Origin: Flavobacterium notoginsengisoli
GTDB lineage: Bacteria; Bacteroidota; Bacteroidia; Flavobacteriales; Flavobacteriaceae
Assembly (NCBI RefSeq): GCF_014207905.1
Contig: NZ_JACHLB010000003.1
Span: 538,547-602,546, forward strand
DNA length: 64,000 nt
Reading direction: 5' to 3'
Under the pieces are notes generated by a model that did no database searches, was not told the DNA's origin, and worked only from the letters and a program-made list of their open reading frames with translations. Below are positions 1 to 7,980 of this stretch, piece after piece; the first letter of the stretch is position 1; the number at the start of each line of letters is the position of its first letter. Both the position numbers and the translations under genes were made by a program.

Positions 1-210
1 ATTGATAATAATGTGAGCCAACCAATAATTTCATCAAAAAGTGTAAATTCGCACCCGTTAGAAATTTTCTTAATTATCTTGATTAGCGGTATAACGTTCG
101 GAATTGTGGGTATGATCATTGCAGTTCCAGCTTTTACAATTATAAAAGTAATTTTGAAAGAATTTTTTCCAAACAATAAAATCGTCTCCGTATTAACTGA
201 AAGAATTTAG
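1..210 (+). CDS. AI-2E family transporter, C-terminal fragment
   Basis: The reading frame is open from the first base of the window, so this is the last 69 residues of a gene that begins upstream. The visible part has HPLEIFLIILISGITFG followed by a GMIIAVPAF segment. This is the characteristic final membrane segment of AI-2E/PerM (formerly UPF0118) proteins, where a conserved HP-l-v-f...GG..fG..G...avP pattern precedes the cytoplasmic tail. Family members are polytopic inner-membrane proteins proposed to export small molecules; substrate specificity is usually unknown. The stop lies 2 bp before the next start, suggesting co-transcription with the methyltransferase gene. A GTG at position 13 is in frame but is internal to the gene. 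Confidence 0.75.
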   Translation: MDNNVSQPIISSKSVNSHPLEIFLIILISGITFGIVGMIIAVPAFTIIKVILKEFFPNNKIVSVLTERI

Positions 211-212
211 CT

Positions 213-1394
213 TTGAACACTTTACTTTTGCATCCAGATATTCAGGAATTTATAATTCAAAATACTGGTGCAGACTTAACAAAATTAGCACTTCAAAAAA
301 ATCCATTTCCGGAAGTTGAGTGGAAATTGATTTTAAATCAAATTGAAGCAAGATCTAAAGCCAAAGAAAAACTCCCGACTTGGTTTTCGGCTCCTAATAT
401 TATTTATCCAAGTAAAGTTTCGGTAGAGCAAACTTCTTCAGAAAAAACAGCGTCTTACAAAGCCGACTTGATTTCTGGTAAAACTTTAATTGATCTTACT
501 GGAGGTTTTGGTGTTGATGATTATTATTTTTCGAAGAAATTTAAATCGGTAACACATTGTGAAATAAACGAAGAATTGTCTGAGATTGTGGCACATAATT
601 TCAAACAATTAGAGATTGAGAATTGTAGTTTTTTTCCAGGCGATTCTATTGATTTATTAGAAAAAACAAATCAAAAATTTGATTGGATTTACATCGATCC
701 ATCAAGAAGAAATGATGCAAAAGGCAAAGTTTTTATGCTCAAAGACTGTCTGCCAAATGTACCCGAACTCCTTGATTTTTATTTTGAAAAAGCAGATTCT
801 ATTTTAATAAAAACAGCACCACTTTTAGATATTTCGGCAGGATTATCAGAATTAAAAAATGTCAAAAACATTCATATAATTGCGCTTGAAAATGAAGTAA
901 AAGAACTTCTTTTTGAAATTCATAAAAATTATACAGGCGAAATCACTTTAAAAACGGCAAATATTTTAAAAGAGAAAACAGAAACTTTTGAATTTGTTTT
1001 GAACGAAGAAACTTCGATTCCAACTTATGATTTTCCTAAAAAAAACATTTACGAGCCGAACGCTGCAATTATGAAATCTGGAGGCTTTGATGAAGTAAGT
1101 GTTATTTTTAAAATAGATAAATTACATAAACATTCACATTTGTATACTTCTGAAAGTTTAATTGATTTTCCAGGAAGAAGATTTGAGGTTCAAAAAGCCA
1201 TTCCATACCATAAAAATGAGATGAAAACAGAACTTGCCAATAAGCAAGCTAATATTACTACTCGCAATTTTCCGGAGACAGTAGAAAACATTCGCAAAAA
1301 ATGGAAAATAAAAAATGGAGGTAATTTGTATTGTTTTTTTACAACAGATGTAAAAGATAACAAAATAGTTTTAATTTGCACCAAAATAATCTAA
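213..1394 (+). CDS. class I SAM-dependent methyltransferase with THUMP-like C-terminal domain
   Basis: A 393-residue protein with a Rossmann methyltransferase core. The SAM-binding motif DLTGGFGVD starts at residue 94, an acidic residue follows in CEINEEL, and the catalytic-loop motif YIDPSRR spans residues 160-166. The C-terminal part (FPGRRFEV ... ANITTRNFP) fits the THUMP-like domain found in this Bacteroidota family, which points to nucleic acid, probably RNA, as substrate; that role is inferred. The start is TTG, chosen because no in-frame ATG lies before the SAM motif and because it sits 2 bp after the upstream stop, consistent with translational coupling. Confidence 0.72.
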   Translation: MNTLLLHPDIQEFIIQNTGADLTKLALQKNPFPEVEWKLILNQIEARSKAKEKLPTWFSAPNIIYPSKVSVEQTSSEKTASYKADLISGKTLIDLTGGFGVDDYYFSKKFKSVTHCEINEELSEIVAHNFKQLEIENCSFFPGDSIDLLEKTNQKFDWIYIDPSRRNDAKGKVFMLKDCLPNVPELLDFYFEKADSILIKTAPLLDISAGLSELKNVKNIHIIALENEVKELLFEIHKNYTGEITLKTANILKEKTETFEFVLNEETSIPTYDFPKKNIYEPNAAIMKSGGFDEVSVIFKIDKLHKHSHLYTSESLIDFPGRRFEVQKAIPYHKNEMKTELANKQANITTRNFPETVENIRKKWKIKNGGNLYCFFTTDVKDNKIVLICTKII

Positions 1395-1397
1395 ACA

Positions 1398-1970
1398 ATG
1401 AAACAACTAATTACGCTAACATTTTTTCTATTAACCTTTACTGCATTTGCCCAAAAACAAAAACCATGTGAATACAGTGTAAATGTAAATGACTCAATTG
1501 GATCTTATAAAGTAACAAATGAATACTTAATGAGTGAGAAATATTTTGGAGGAAACTTCGATTACATTTTCTTTTCTCTTGCTCAAACCGATGGTTTGCC
1601 AACATTAAACTTACAGCTTATTCAGAAAAGTAAAGATTTTATTAAAGCCAATTGTTTTGATAAAAATTCTAAAATCTTCCTTCAACTAGAAAACGGAAAA
1701 ATTGTTACACTAATGCACATCAATCAGGAGAGCTGTGGTACATTGGTTCGCGATGACAAAGGCTATGACAATCGTGTAAATACCGGAATTTTTATGTTTA
1801 TGAAAGATAATTTTGAAGAATTAAAGAAATCTCCAATTTCGATTATGCGAATAAAATATCTGACAAACGTAGAAGATTATATCGTAAAACGTGAACTTAC
1901 ATCGGAGTTAACGGGCAAAGTGACAAACCCAAATACTTATTTCATGGAAAATATTAGATGTGTAGAATAA
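1398..1970 (+). CDS. secreted protein of unknown function
   Basis: A 190-residue protein with a clear signal peptide (hydrophobic stretch ITLTFFLLTFTAFA, likely cleavage after AFA-Q). The mature part has three cysteines (one near the N-terminus, one in the middle in ESCGT and one in the C-terminal RCVE) and no recognised catalytic motif. It begins 3 bp after the methyltransferase stop, so it is probably in the same operon. It ends 1 bp from the convergent VanX-type gene. I do not recognise the family; localisation to the periplasm is inferred from the signal peptide. Confidence 0.6.
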   Translation: MKQLITLTFFLLTFTAFAQKQKPCEYSVNVNDSIGSYKVTNEYLMSEKYFGGNFDYIFFSLAQTDGLPTLNLQLIQKSKDFIKANCFDKNSKIFLQLENGKIVTLMHINQESCGTLVRDDKGYDNRVNTGIFMFMKDNFEELKKSPISIMRIKYLTNVEDYIVKRELTSELTGKVTNPNTYFMENIRCVE

Positions 1971-1971
1971 T

Positions 1972-2619
1972 CTAATTGCATTTCCATTTTTCATTGGCTA
2001 CTTTATCCTTTAAACCTGCTTTTAAGTTATAATGCCACCATTCAGAGTCAAATGAATTGAAGCCATTTTTAATCATTGTTTTTTTCAGGTAAGCTCTTTT
2101 AGAAAGAATTTCTTTTGAAAGCTGTTTGAAATTATGACTCGCCTGAATTCCGAAAAAATCAAAGGAAGTTCCCATATCTACTTCTTTTCCAGTTATATCT
2201 ACCAAAGAAATATCAACGGCTCCTCCTCTATTGTGGATGGAGCCTTTTTTTGGATCCGCAACATATTCTGGATTTGACACAATTTCCCACATCTTTTTTT
2301 GAATATCTAAAGGTCTATAACAGTCATATAACTTAATTCTAAACCCTTTTTTCATAAAATCATTATTTGCCGCAATAAGTGCTCTAACGGTTTTTAAACG
2401 TAGCATACATTCTGCACAATCATAAACTTTTGCTTTCAGAAAGTTATCTTCAGTTGCATACTTCATATCATAAACAAAATCATTGCTGTAATCTCTTAAA
2501 TTCACAAAAGTGGTATCAGAAATCTCTCCAGAAACTTCGTCAGTGTAGGTTTCATTCTGAGCGTTTATCGAAGTAATAAAAAAAAGAGAGAGCAGAAGAA
2601 GTTTTAAAAAGCTATTCAT
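1972..2619 (-). CDS. D-alanyl-D-alanine dipeptidase, VanX/DdpX family
   Basis: A zinc dipeptidase expected to hydrolyse D-Ala-D-Ala in the periplasm for peptidoglycan turnover. It has the family zinc motif SxHxxGxAxD as SIHNRGGAVD, with ligands His129 and Asp136, and the second motif SEWWHYN, with catalytic Glu193 and ligand His196. The arginine of YDCYRPL is the conserved substrate-binding position. An upstream in-frame ATG at 2652 exists, but the start at 2619 is preferred because the signal peptide MNSFLKLLLLSLFFITSINA begins there. The protein is 215 residues, close to the usual size. It stands alone, and there are no van resistance genes nearby, so housekeeping or scavenging use is more likely than vancomycin resistance. 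Confidence 0.88.
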   Translation of the reverse strand: MNSFLKLLLLSLFFITSINAQNETYTDEVSGEISDTTFVNLRDYSNDFVYDMKYATEDNFLKAKVYDCAECMLRLKTVRALIAANNDFMKKGFRIKLYDCYRPLDIQKKMWEIVSNPEYVADPKKGSIHNRGGAVDISLVDITGKEVDMGTSFDFFGIQASHNFKQLSKEILSKRAYLKKTMIKNGFNSFDSEWWHYNLKAGLKDKVANEKWKCN

Positions 2620-2822
2620 TGTGATGTAATTTAAAAAATGAAAGTTAAGCAAAAAATCAAAACCTTGCTTTTAATAATTTGTTGTTTTATTGTGAAAACT
2701 TAAGATTTTTGCTAGCGAAACGTCTTAAATCTCTTTCAAAATTAATAATGTTTTAATATCTTTATGAATATTAGACCTATCAGGCTTTACAATTTATTTA
2801 CTAATTCTAAAAATCAGTCATT

Positions 2823-3338
2823 ATGAATTTAAAAATCAAATATATTGCAGCAGTCCTTTTAAGTAGTTTCCTTTTCTATTCATGCAAAAAAGAAATCATA
2901 AAAAGTGTTCCCACAACCGATTCTACTTCTATAAAAACAGAAGCTTTAAAAACAGATAGCACCGTTTTAAATCCAACCGATTCTTTATACACTTTGGTAG
3001 ACAAAAGCGTTATTGGAACGCAGTTTTTAACTAAAAGCAGTTTGGCCGTAAGATTAAAAAAATTGCTTGGAGCAGATTACGAAGAAATGGTTAAAAATTG
3101 GAATACCGAAACGCCTTTTGAAAAACAAGAAAACATATTGCACGCTTGGGGCTGTAAACAACATGATTGCAATTCATTTTCTTATGACCTTTTTATTGAT
3201 GTGAAAAACAATAAAATAAATGTCTACAAATTTGCCGAATCTAAACTAACTGTTTTTAAAGAGGATAATTTTGATATTGAAATAAAAGACGGCTTTTTGA
3301 AAGATCTGAATATTAAAAAGGAAAACGTTAAAAATTGA
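2823..3338 (+). CDS. putative lipoprotein of unknown function
   Basis: A 171-residue protein with a type II signal peptide. The hydrophobic segment ends in SSFLFYSC, giving a lipobox cysteine at about residue 21 followed by KKE. A Ser/Thr/Lys-rich linker follows, then a folded region with WGCKQHDCNSFSYDLFIDV, two close cysteines and an alternating beta-like pattern. The CxxxxC-containing beta region recalls small inhibitor-like lipoproteins, but I cannot name a family. It is monocistronic, flanked by divergent and convergent neighbours. Confidence 0.6.
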   Translation: MNLKIKYIAAVLLSSFLFYSCKKEIIKSVPTTDSTSIKTEALKTDSTVLNPTDSLYTLVDKSVIGTQFLTKSSLAVRLKKLLGADYEEMVKNWNTETPFEKQENILHAWGCKQHDCNSFSYDLFIDVKNNKINVYKFAESKLTVFKEDNFDIEIKDGFLKDLNIKKENVKN

Positions 3339-3376
3339 TAATTGTTAATTGATAATTGTTAATTGATAATTGTTAA
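3335..3376. repeat. tandem 14-bp repeat, three copies
   Basis: The unit TTGATAATTGTTAA occurs at 3335-3348, 3349-3362 and 3363-3376. A degenerate fourth piece, TTGTCAATT, follows. The first unit overlaps the stop codon of the lipoprotein gene. The array lies between two convergent genes. Copy number of such short repeats may vary between strains. Confidence 0.9.
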
Positions 3377-3387
3377 TTGTCAATTAT

Positions 3388-4491
3388 TTATATTTCTCCT
3401 GTCATTAAAATATTTTCTTTCACACCTTTATTTTTCAACATTCTAAAATGAGAGCGAACGGCGTGATAAAATGGATAAGAAGTATACGGTAAATCATATT
3501 CTTTTGCGTAACGTCTAATTATGGGCGTGATATACGGGTAATACGTATGCCCAACTGCTGGAAAAAGATGATGTGCAACGTGATGTGTAAATCCGCCGTA
3601 TAAAAAATTGGCCAATTTGCTTTCTGTACTAAAGTCTTTCGTTACTATCATTTGATGCAGTGCCCAAGTTGCCGAAAGATTTCCATCTTCATCGGTATTC
3701 GGAAAATTGGCATCTTCATCTACATGCGTAGAAACGAGTGCTACGACACCAAGTGCGCTTCCGCACATATGCAGACTTAACCACGCTAAAAGAACAATAT
3801 ACCAAGGCTGATTTAAAAACATCATGGGTATGAAAAGCAAATAAATCAGATTTATAATTTTTGCTACAAATAAGCGATAAACTTCTTGGGCCGGAATTTT
3901 CTCTACGATCTTTTTCACGTAATTATCTTTCTTTCCAAAGAAATCTTTAAAATCACGAATATAAATCCAATTTAAACTATAAAGCGGATAAATAAACCAC
4001 ATGTAAATGTGCTGGTATTTATGATAATCGAATAAAGGACTATTTGGAAAAATTCTGATAATATTGCTTTGCTTAATATCAATATCCCAATCTGGCACAT
4101 TTGGATAAGCGTGATGAAGCCCAATATGTCTTCTCATCCAAAGCCAATGGTTGCTGCCAAATAATTCTAAAACATATAGAAACCATTCGTTGTGTTTTGT
4201 TTTTTTAAACAATGCTCCGTGAGCGGCATCATGAAAGGCATTTATAAAGAGAACAATCATAGTAATGCCAGACAAAATATAAAAAAGAAAGAGTAAAGGT
4301 GTCTGGTTACCAAAAAATAGAATACAGGCGTAAAACAAAAAGAAAGCGGCGAGAAGTCCTAAAGACTTCACAACATTTAATACGTACAAAGATGAATTTT
4401 TCAAGACCGTTTCATTAACTTCTAAACGCATCTTTTTAAAAAAATCATCCGTTCCAGCTTTAATATAAACTGGTCGTTTTAATTTTTCCAT
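3388..4491 (-). CDS. membrane fatty acid desaturase
   Basis: A 367-residue integral-membrane di-iron desaturase expected to introduce a double bond into acyl lipids or acyl-CoA at the inner membrane. The three histidine boxes are all present: FHDAAHG, RHIGLHH and HHVAHH. Four or more hydrophobic segments separate them in the usual order. There is no N-terminal cytochrome b5 domain, so an external electron donor is needed. The closest type is the linoleoyl-CoA/delta-6-like bacterial acyl desaturase group; regiospecificity cannot be read from sequence. It is a single gene with its own promoter upstream. Confidence 0.88.
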   Translation of the reverse strand: MEKLKRPVYIKAGTDDFFKKMRLEVNETVLKNSSLYVLNVVKSLGLLAAFFLFYACILFFGNQTPLLFLFYILSGITMIVLFINAFHDAAHGALFKKTKHNEWFLYVLELFGSNHWLWMRRHIGLHHAYPNVPDWDIDIKQSNIIRIFPNSPLFDYHKYQHIYMWFIYPLYSLNWIYIRDFKDFFGKKDNYVKKIVEKIPAQEVYRLFVAKIINLIYLLFIPMMFLNQPWYIVLLAWLSLHMCGSALGVVALVSTHVDEDANFPNTDEDGNLSATWALHQMIVTKDFSTESKLANFLYGGFTHHVAHHLFPAVGHTYYPYITPIIRRYAKEYDLPYTSYPFYHAVRSHFRMLKNKGVKENILMTGEI

Positions 4492-4518
4492 ATAGTTATT
4501 GCTAGAAATTGTTTAACC

Positions 4519-4552
4519 CAAATTTAATAAAAAAAAGCTTAAAATATTCAAA
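4519..4552 (-). promoter_or_regulatory. Bacteroidota-type promoter for the desaturase gene
   Basis: Read on the minus strand, a TTTG box (4549-4552) is followed after 22 bp by TAAATTTG (4519-4526). This matches the Flavobacterium/Bacteroides consensus TTTG/TTG, a 17-23 bp spacer, then TAnnTTTG. The -7 box lies 27 bp before the ATG at 4491, leaving a short leader. Confidence 0.5.
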
Positions 4553-4586
4553 TCCATACATTTAACAATAACAATTATAAAAACAG

Positions 4587-4611
4587 AAAGCCACTTTACT
4601 TAAGTGGCTTT
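4587..4611 (-). terminator. intrinsic terminator after the XRE gene
   Basis: A perfect 10-bp stem, AAAGCCACTT pairing with AAGTGGCTTT, has a 5-nt loop and A/T-rich flanks. It lies downstream of the minus-strand XRE gene and upstream of the desaturase promoter. The A/T flanks on both sides would allow it to work in either direction. Confidence 0.75.
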
Positions 4612-4663
4612 TGTGATTCATTAATTGGTAAGTTTGTTTGATATTTTTGGAAAACTTTTGAGT

Positions 4664-4987
4664 TTATTCCTCAAATTTCGTTTCTGCCAAGCGCAATCGA
4701 ATATTATGAATACGACCTTCAATTTCTTCTAAATCATTGAGAATATTTCTTTTCTCATAGATTGCGCCAGCGTCATTAACCATATTTTGCTCGTTTTCTG
4801 GAGCAAAAAGATCATTTAAATCTACATCTGGAAAATTTTTACTCAAACTAATAATAAATTCAGAACCAATATTAGCTGTACCATGTAAATATCTTCCAAT
4901 CATTGCTGGGCTAAATCCTAAAATTGCCCCTACCTCTTTTTGCTTTAATCCTTTAGCTTTAAAGAATTTGCTTAGTTTTTCGTTGTA
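4664..4987 (-). CDS. small XRE-family transcriptional regulator
   Basis: A protein of about 107 residues with an N-terminal helix-turn-helix of the Cro/CI (XRE) type: LSKFFKAKGLKQKEVGAIL is followed by GFSPAMIGRYLHG. The C-terminal third (about 70-107) is charged and helical (LEEIEGRIHNIRLRLAE), a probable dimerising coiled coil. Three ATG codons occur in a row (4996, 4993, 4987); the last fits the domain best, but this is not decided by the sequence. It is divergent from the small gene at 5117, so it may regulate the shared intergenic region. Confidence 0.75.
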   Translation of the reverse strand, partial: YNEKLSKFFKAKGLKQKEVGAILGFSPAMIGRYLHGTANIGSEFIISLSKNFPDVDLNDLFAPENEQNMVNDAGAIYEKRNILNDLEEIEGRIHNIRLRLAETKFEE

Positions 4988-5116
4988 CATCATCATTTAA
5001 ATTCAACACAAAATGTAGTCATAATATATTTTTTAACATAAAAAAGACCATAAAATATAATATTATTCTTACATTTACATTAAATATGGAAATATTAAGT
5101 TATAAACTGCAAATAT

Positions 5117-5386
5117 ATGTCAAAATTAATCAATAATAACGATTTTAAAGAAGATAATTCTCACAATCAAAAAGCTTATGAATTTATTAACAAGCATTTA
5201 CCTTCTACGTATGTCGACTTAACTATTAACCGAATTGTTGAGAAAGGCCAAAGCGCTCCAACTAAATCATTAATTAGAAATGTAAAAAACAGAACTATAC
5301 TGAGAAATGATATTTTACTCGCTTTGGTTGAAGTCGCAAACGAAAACAAACTAGCCATTGAAAGAATTAATTTATTGATCTCTTAA
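5117..5386 (+). CDS. small conserved-looking hypothetical protein
   Basis: An 89-residue, charged, predicted mostly helical protein with no signal peptide or membrane segment. The middle has a run of basic residues (SLIRNVKNRTILRND), which could bind nucleic acid; that is only a suggestion. It is divergent from the XRE gene at 4664-4987, a classic regulator/target layout, and is followed 38 bp later by another small gene. I do not recognise a family. Confidence 0.5.
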   Translation: MSKLINNNDFKEDNSHNQKAYEFINKHLPSTYVDLTINRIVEKGQSAPTKSLIRNVKNRTILRNDILLALVEVANENKLAIERINLLIS

Positions 5387-5424
5387 TTAAATATTCGTAA
5401 GTATTGAATTAAACTTTATTATCT

Positions 5425-5616
5425 ATGTCAAACCACACCAATACAGAATTAAACGAAAAATTCTTCAATCAAGAAAAAGAACCGCATTTTCCTAAACCGA
5501 TTACTAGTTCAATTGTAGATTCAATCTATTTATATGGAATGTCACTAGAAGAATATCAGGAAGGGATGGAAATTCATTCGAAATGCTTTGATCAATTGCA
5601 AAATTTAGCCAATTAG
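5425..5616 (+). CDS. small hypothetical protein
   Basis: A 63-residue acidic protein with one cysteine and no signal peptide. It starts with an ATG 38 bp after the preceding small gene and is probably co-transcribed with it. Codon use resembles its neighbours. No motif is recognised, so coding status rests on position, ATG start and spacing only. Confidence 0.4.
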   Translation: MSNHTNTELNEKFFNQEKEPHFPKPITSSIVDSIYLYGMSLEEYQEGMEIHSKCFDQLQNLAN

Positions 5617-5644
5617 AAAACAGCGATTTCAGACTTCTCTCAAT

Positions 5645-6466
5645 TTAAAATATGCCCATACCTTCGGGTTTAATTGTAAATCCGATACGGATCATACTTT
5701 TATGTTCCTGATAATCTATTAAACTCTCTGTGTAGCCTACAAACCATTGCAAGGTTACATAATAATTTTCCTCTTTATAAGGTCTCCAATTCAATTGAGT
5801 CTGTAAAGAACCATAATTAATAAGTCCGCTTCCTTTTCTAAAAAGAACATCGGCACTCCAACGTCCAGGTTTTATAAGATATGTGGCACTTGCTTCACCA
5901 TAACCAACATATTTTGTAAGTTCGGGATTATCTTCTTTGTCAACCAAAGGAATCCATCCTCTAATTCCAACGGTCCATCTTGGAGAAACTTGCGATTTTA
6001 ATGAAAAGGCCAGCATATTCCAAGTTCGTGAGTAAATAGAATCTCTACCGTTTGATTCGTGTTCAAACGAAATTGTCCCGTAGGTAAGTCTTCCGCCTTT
6101 TAGATAAAACGGACGTACCATTGCGACTCCTGGATTAAAATTAATTTCTGAAAAAGGTTTTGAACTAGCATAAATATCCCAAAAAGCTTTCTGTGTGTAC
6201 ATTAAATACGGAAAAAAACCTCCCAAAATTGGTTTTGAGTTTAATCGAAGCTTAAAACTTACTTGATACTTTACATCGGCAGAATTGCGTGTAATAGGTT
6301 CGCTTAGTGGAACTCCTGTCAGAAAATAATTGTCACGGTGAACCGAAAAACTGTTTTCTTTTAATAATGAATCTGCTGCTCTGAAGTTTTTCTTTTCTTC
6401 TACAATCTGTGAATTGGAATGAATTGAATATAAAATAAGGAAAATGAATATTGATTTAAAATGCAT
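5645..6466 (-). CDS. pldA: outer-membrane phospholipase A (OMPLA)
   Basis: A 273-residue outer-membrane beta-barrel phospholipase A1 that hydrolyses glycerophospholipids in the outer leaflet. A signal peptide is present (IFIFLILYSIHSNS). The catalytic signature HESNGRD gives His136 and Ser138. Asn150 in SRTWN follows at the same +14 spacing as in the E. coli enzyme (His142, Ser144, Asn156). The late strand GYTESLIDY matches the E. coli GYGESLIDY segment. The alternating strands and terminal phenylalanine fit a BAM-inserted 12-strand barrel. It is monocistronic, on the minus strand. Confidence 0.9.
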   Translation of the reverse strand: MHFKSIFIFLILYSIHSNSQIVEEKKNFRAADSLLKENSFSVHRDNYFLTGVPLSEPITRNSADVKYQVSFKLRLNSKPILGGFFPYLMYTQKAFWDIYASSKPFSEINFNPGVAMVRPFYLKGGRLTYGTISFEHESNGRDSIYSRTWNMLAFSLKSQVSPRWTVGIRGWIPLVDKEDNPELTKYVGYGEASATYLIKPGRWSADVLFRKGSGLINYGSLQTQLNWRPYKEENYYVTLQWFVGYTESLIDYQEHKSMIRIGFTIKPEGMGIF

Positions 6467-6590
6467 TATTACTTGTGATTTAGGGTTTTATTTAAGCCTT
6501 TTACACTAAGTTACGTTATTTGAATCTTAATAAAAAATATTTTAAAGTCAGTAATTTAAATTTAAATACTTAAAAATATACATTACAAAA

Positions 6591-6622
6591 ACAAAAGCCC
6601 ACTCAATTGAGTGGGCTTTTGT
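6591..6622 (-). terminator. strong palindromic intrinsic terminator
   Basis: A 32-bp perfect palindrome with arms ACAAAAGCCCACTCAA and TTGAGTGGGCTTTTGT. The hairpin loop would form from the central bases. It lies downstream of the minus-strand gene at 6659-7108 and before the pldA start. Its symmetrical A/T flanks make it potentially bidirectional. Confidence 0.8.
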
Positions 6623-6658
6623 TTAGATTTATATGAAAAATAGTGTTCACCAAATAAT

Positions 6659-7108
6659 TTACATCATAAAGAATAAAGCTCTTTGTAAAACTTCTAATTG
6701 TTTTTGCTGCATTTGTGATTTTCCAAAAGTCTTATTGGAAATTTTTGGAATTAAACTCGAAGATTTAAAATAGGTTCTTAAATCCTGAAAAATTTCTGTC
6801 TTGCTTTTTGAAGCATCTATCAAGATTAGATCTTTTATCTCTTCTATCATCGACAAGCTATTATAGAGATGCTTACTAAATAAACAAACCATGAAATTGT
6901 TATTTATACCTTCTAACTCAAAGAAATCCAATAGTTCAGAGTATTCGTAAACTACGAATACCGAATGATCATAAGTATTTGATTTTTTTTCATTTTCTAG
7001 CAAAAAGGAATCTTCGGAAAATTCAAACTCATTTTTAAATTTCCTTTTGAACATTTTTAAAAAAATCCCCTTATTATCTCGAACCAGAACTCTTTCTTTA
7101 TTGACCAT
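6659..7108 (-). CDS. hypothetical protein, possibly a degenerate response-regulator receiver
   Basis: A 149-residue soluble protein. The pattern VLVRDNKGIFLKMFKRKF, then an isolated VFVVYE strand, then FMVCLFSK and DLILIDASKSKTEIFQDLRTYF, resembles the alternating beta/alpha order of a receiver domain. The acidic pair is reduced to RDN and the phospho-acceptor Asp is absent. If it is a receiver, it is probably not phosphorylated. It is monocistronic, with a terminator downstream and a hairpin (7152-7180) in its leader. The receiver reading is an inference and the family is not recognised with certainty. Confidence 0.5.
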   Translation of the reverse strand: MVNKERVLVRDNKGIFLKMFKRKFKNEFEFSEDSFLLENEKKSNTYDHSVFVVYEYSELLDFFELEGINNNFMVCLFSKHLYNSLSMIEEIKDLILIDASKSKTEIFQDLRTYFKSSSLIPKISNKTFGKSQMQQKQLEVLQRALFFMM

Positions 7109-7151
7109 CTCTTAAAACAAATTATATTTTAATGACATAAACACCCCGTTT

Positions 7152-7180
7152 TAATTCCGCCATATTTCTTTGCGGAATTA
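7152..7180. repeat. 9-bp inverted repeat in the leader of the 6659-7108 gene
   Basis: TAATTCCGC and GCGGAATTA form perfect arms around an 11-nt loop, 44 bp upstream of the ATG at 7108 on the minus strand. There is no T-run after it in either direction, so an operator or mRNA structure is more likely than a terminator. Confidence 0.6.
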
Positions 7181-7710
7181 TTATAAATAAATTAAACTTT
7201 CGCTCGTTAAAAAAGCAAAGCCGATAGCCATCTTGGTCTGAAATTTTACTAGAATACTGTAAAAATCAAACGCATAGATTTCTATAAAAAATACCAAAAA
7301 ACAAAAGGGGTTATAATTTATCGCAGATGAGGATTATTATTGGTCAAGAGCCAAATAATAATTGTTAAGCAACGTATAACAAGGAAAGAGTCTACAAGAT
7401 TACGAATAGCAAAGCATTCGAAAAAGAGACTAAAAATGGAAGATTTTGGAGAGCTTTCAATATGGGCGACAATTTTTGTGCTACGACCAAATCTAAAAGG
7501 GATAAGCCCGATATTTTTCGAGCTAATTCCTTTTAGATTTAATCATAAAATCGTCTAAACTTTTGGTTGCAGTTTATTTTTACTTGATCTTACAATCAAA
7601 GTAAAAATTCAAAAAGTAAATATTTTTTATTTCACTTCACTAAAAAGTACACTTACAGAATTGTATGTAACCCGCAAGAGCACAAAGGAAAAATCTAAAT
7701 ATAAACAGTC
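7181..7710. other. gap without a convincing gene, several inverted repeats
   Basis: About 530 bp with no supported protein. A plus-strand frame at 7340-7558 exists but reads as a very basic, motif-free peptide. Structure seen: ATTATTATTGG (7333-7343) pairs with CCAAATAATAAT (7351-7362) with one bulge, and AAATCTAAAAGG (7489-7500) is a perfect 12-bp inverted repeat of CCTTTTAGATTT (7529-7540). This could be a structured RNA, a degenerate mobile element, or promoters plus non-coding spacer before the exopolysaccharide locus. Confidence 0.4.
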
Positions 7711-7914
7711 TTAAACCCCAACGTTGTAATTTTGAGTTTCTGATGGACTCAAAGTTTTTAATTTTTTGATTTTGTCATTTAATTTTAAAATACGATCCAA
7801 TTGTTTTTGTTGGATAGTGTACTTAGTATAATATTTATACCATTCTTTTCCGATAAAAAAGGTTGTAACAGAAACTCCTGTAAGTAAACCGATTAAGTAA
7901 TTAGTTATGTCCAT
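7711..7914 (-). CDS. small single-pass membrane protein
   Basis: A 67-residue protein with an N-terminal membrane segment (YLIGLLTGVSVTTFFIG) and a lysine-rich, helical cytoplasmic-type tail with QQKQLDRILKLNDKIKKL. It lies 66 bp downstream of the initiating transferase gene at the end of the exopolysaccharide run and could be its last member. No family is recognised. Confidence 0.45.
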   Translation of the reverse strand: MDITNYLIGLLTGVSVTTFFIGKEWYKYYTKYTIQQKQLDRILKLNDKIKKLKTLSPSETQNYNVGV

Positions 7915-7980
7915 GATTCTATTAGTTTATTAGTTTTTTTTTTAAGTTATTTTGAGTTTATTTTTAAGTTCATTTATTAT

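Noticed and set aside
1972..2619. Vancomycin resistance role for the VanX-type gene
   Set aside because: No VanA/B-type ligase, VanH or two-component system nearby; the enzyme family is also widespread in non-resistant Gram-negative bacteria.
7200..7260. GCAAAGCC text resembling part of a c-di-GMP riboswitch
   Set aside because: The rest of the GEMM consensus and its paired stems are not present, so the match is too short to support a call.
7340..7558. 72-residue plus-strand frame
   Set aside because: Very basic, no motif, no family, lies across inverted repeats, and codon use does not look like the neighbouring genes.
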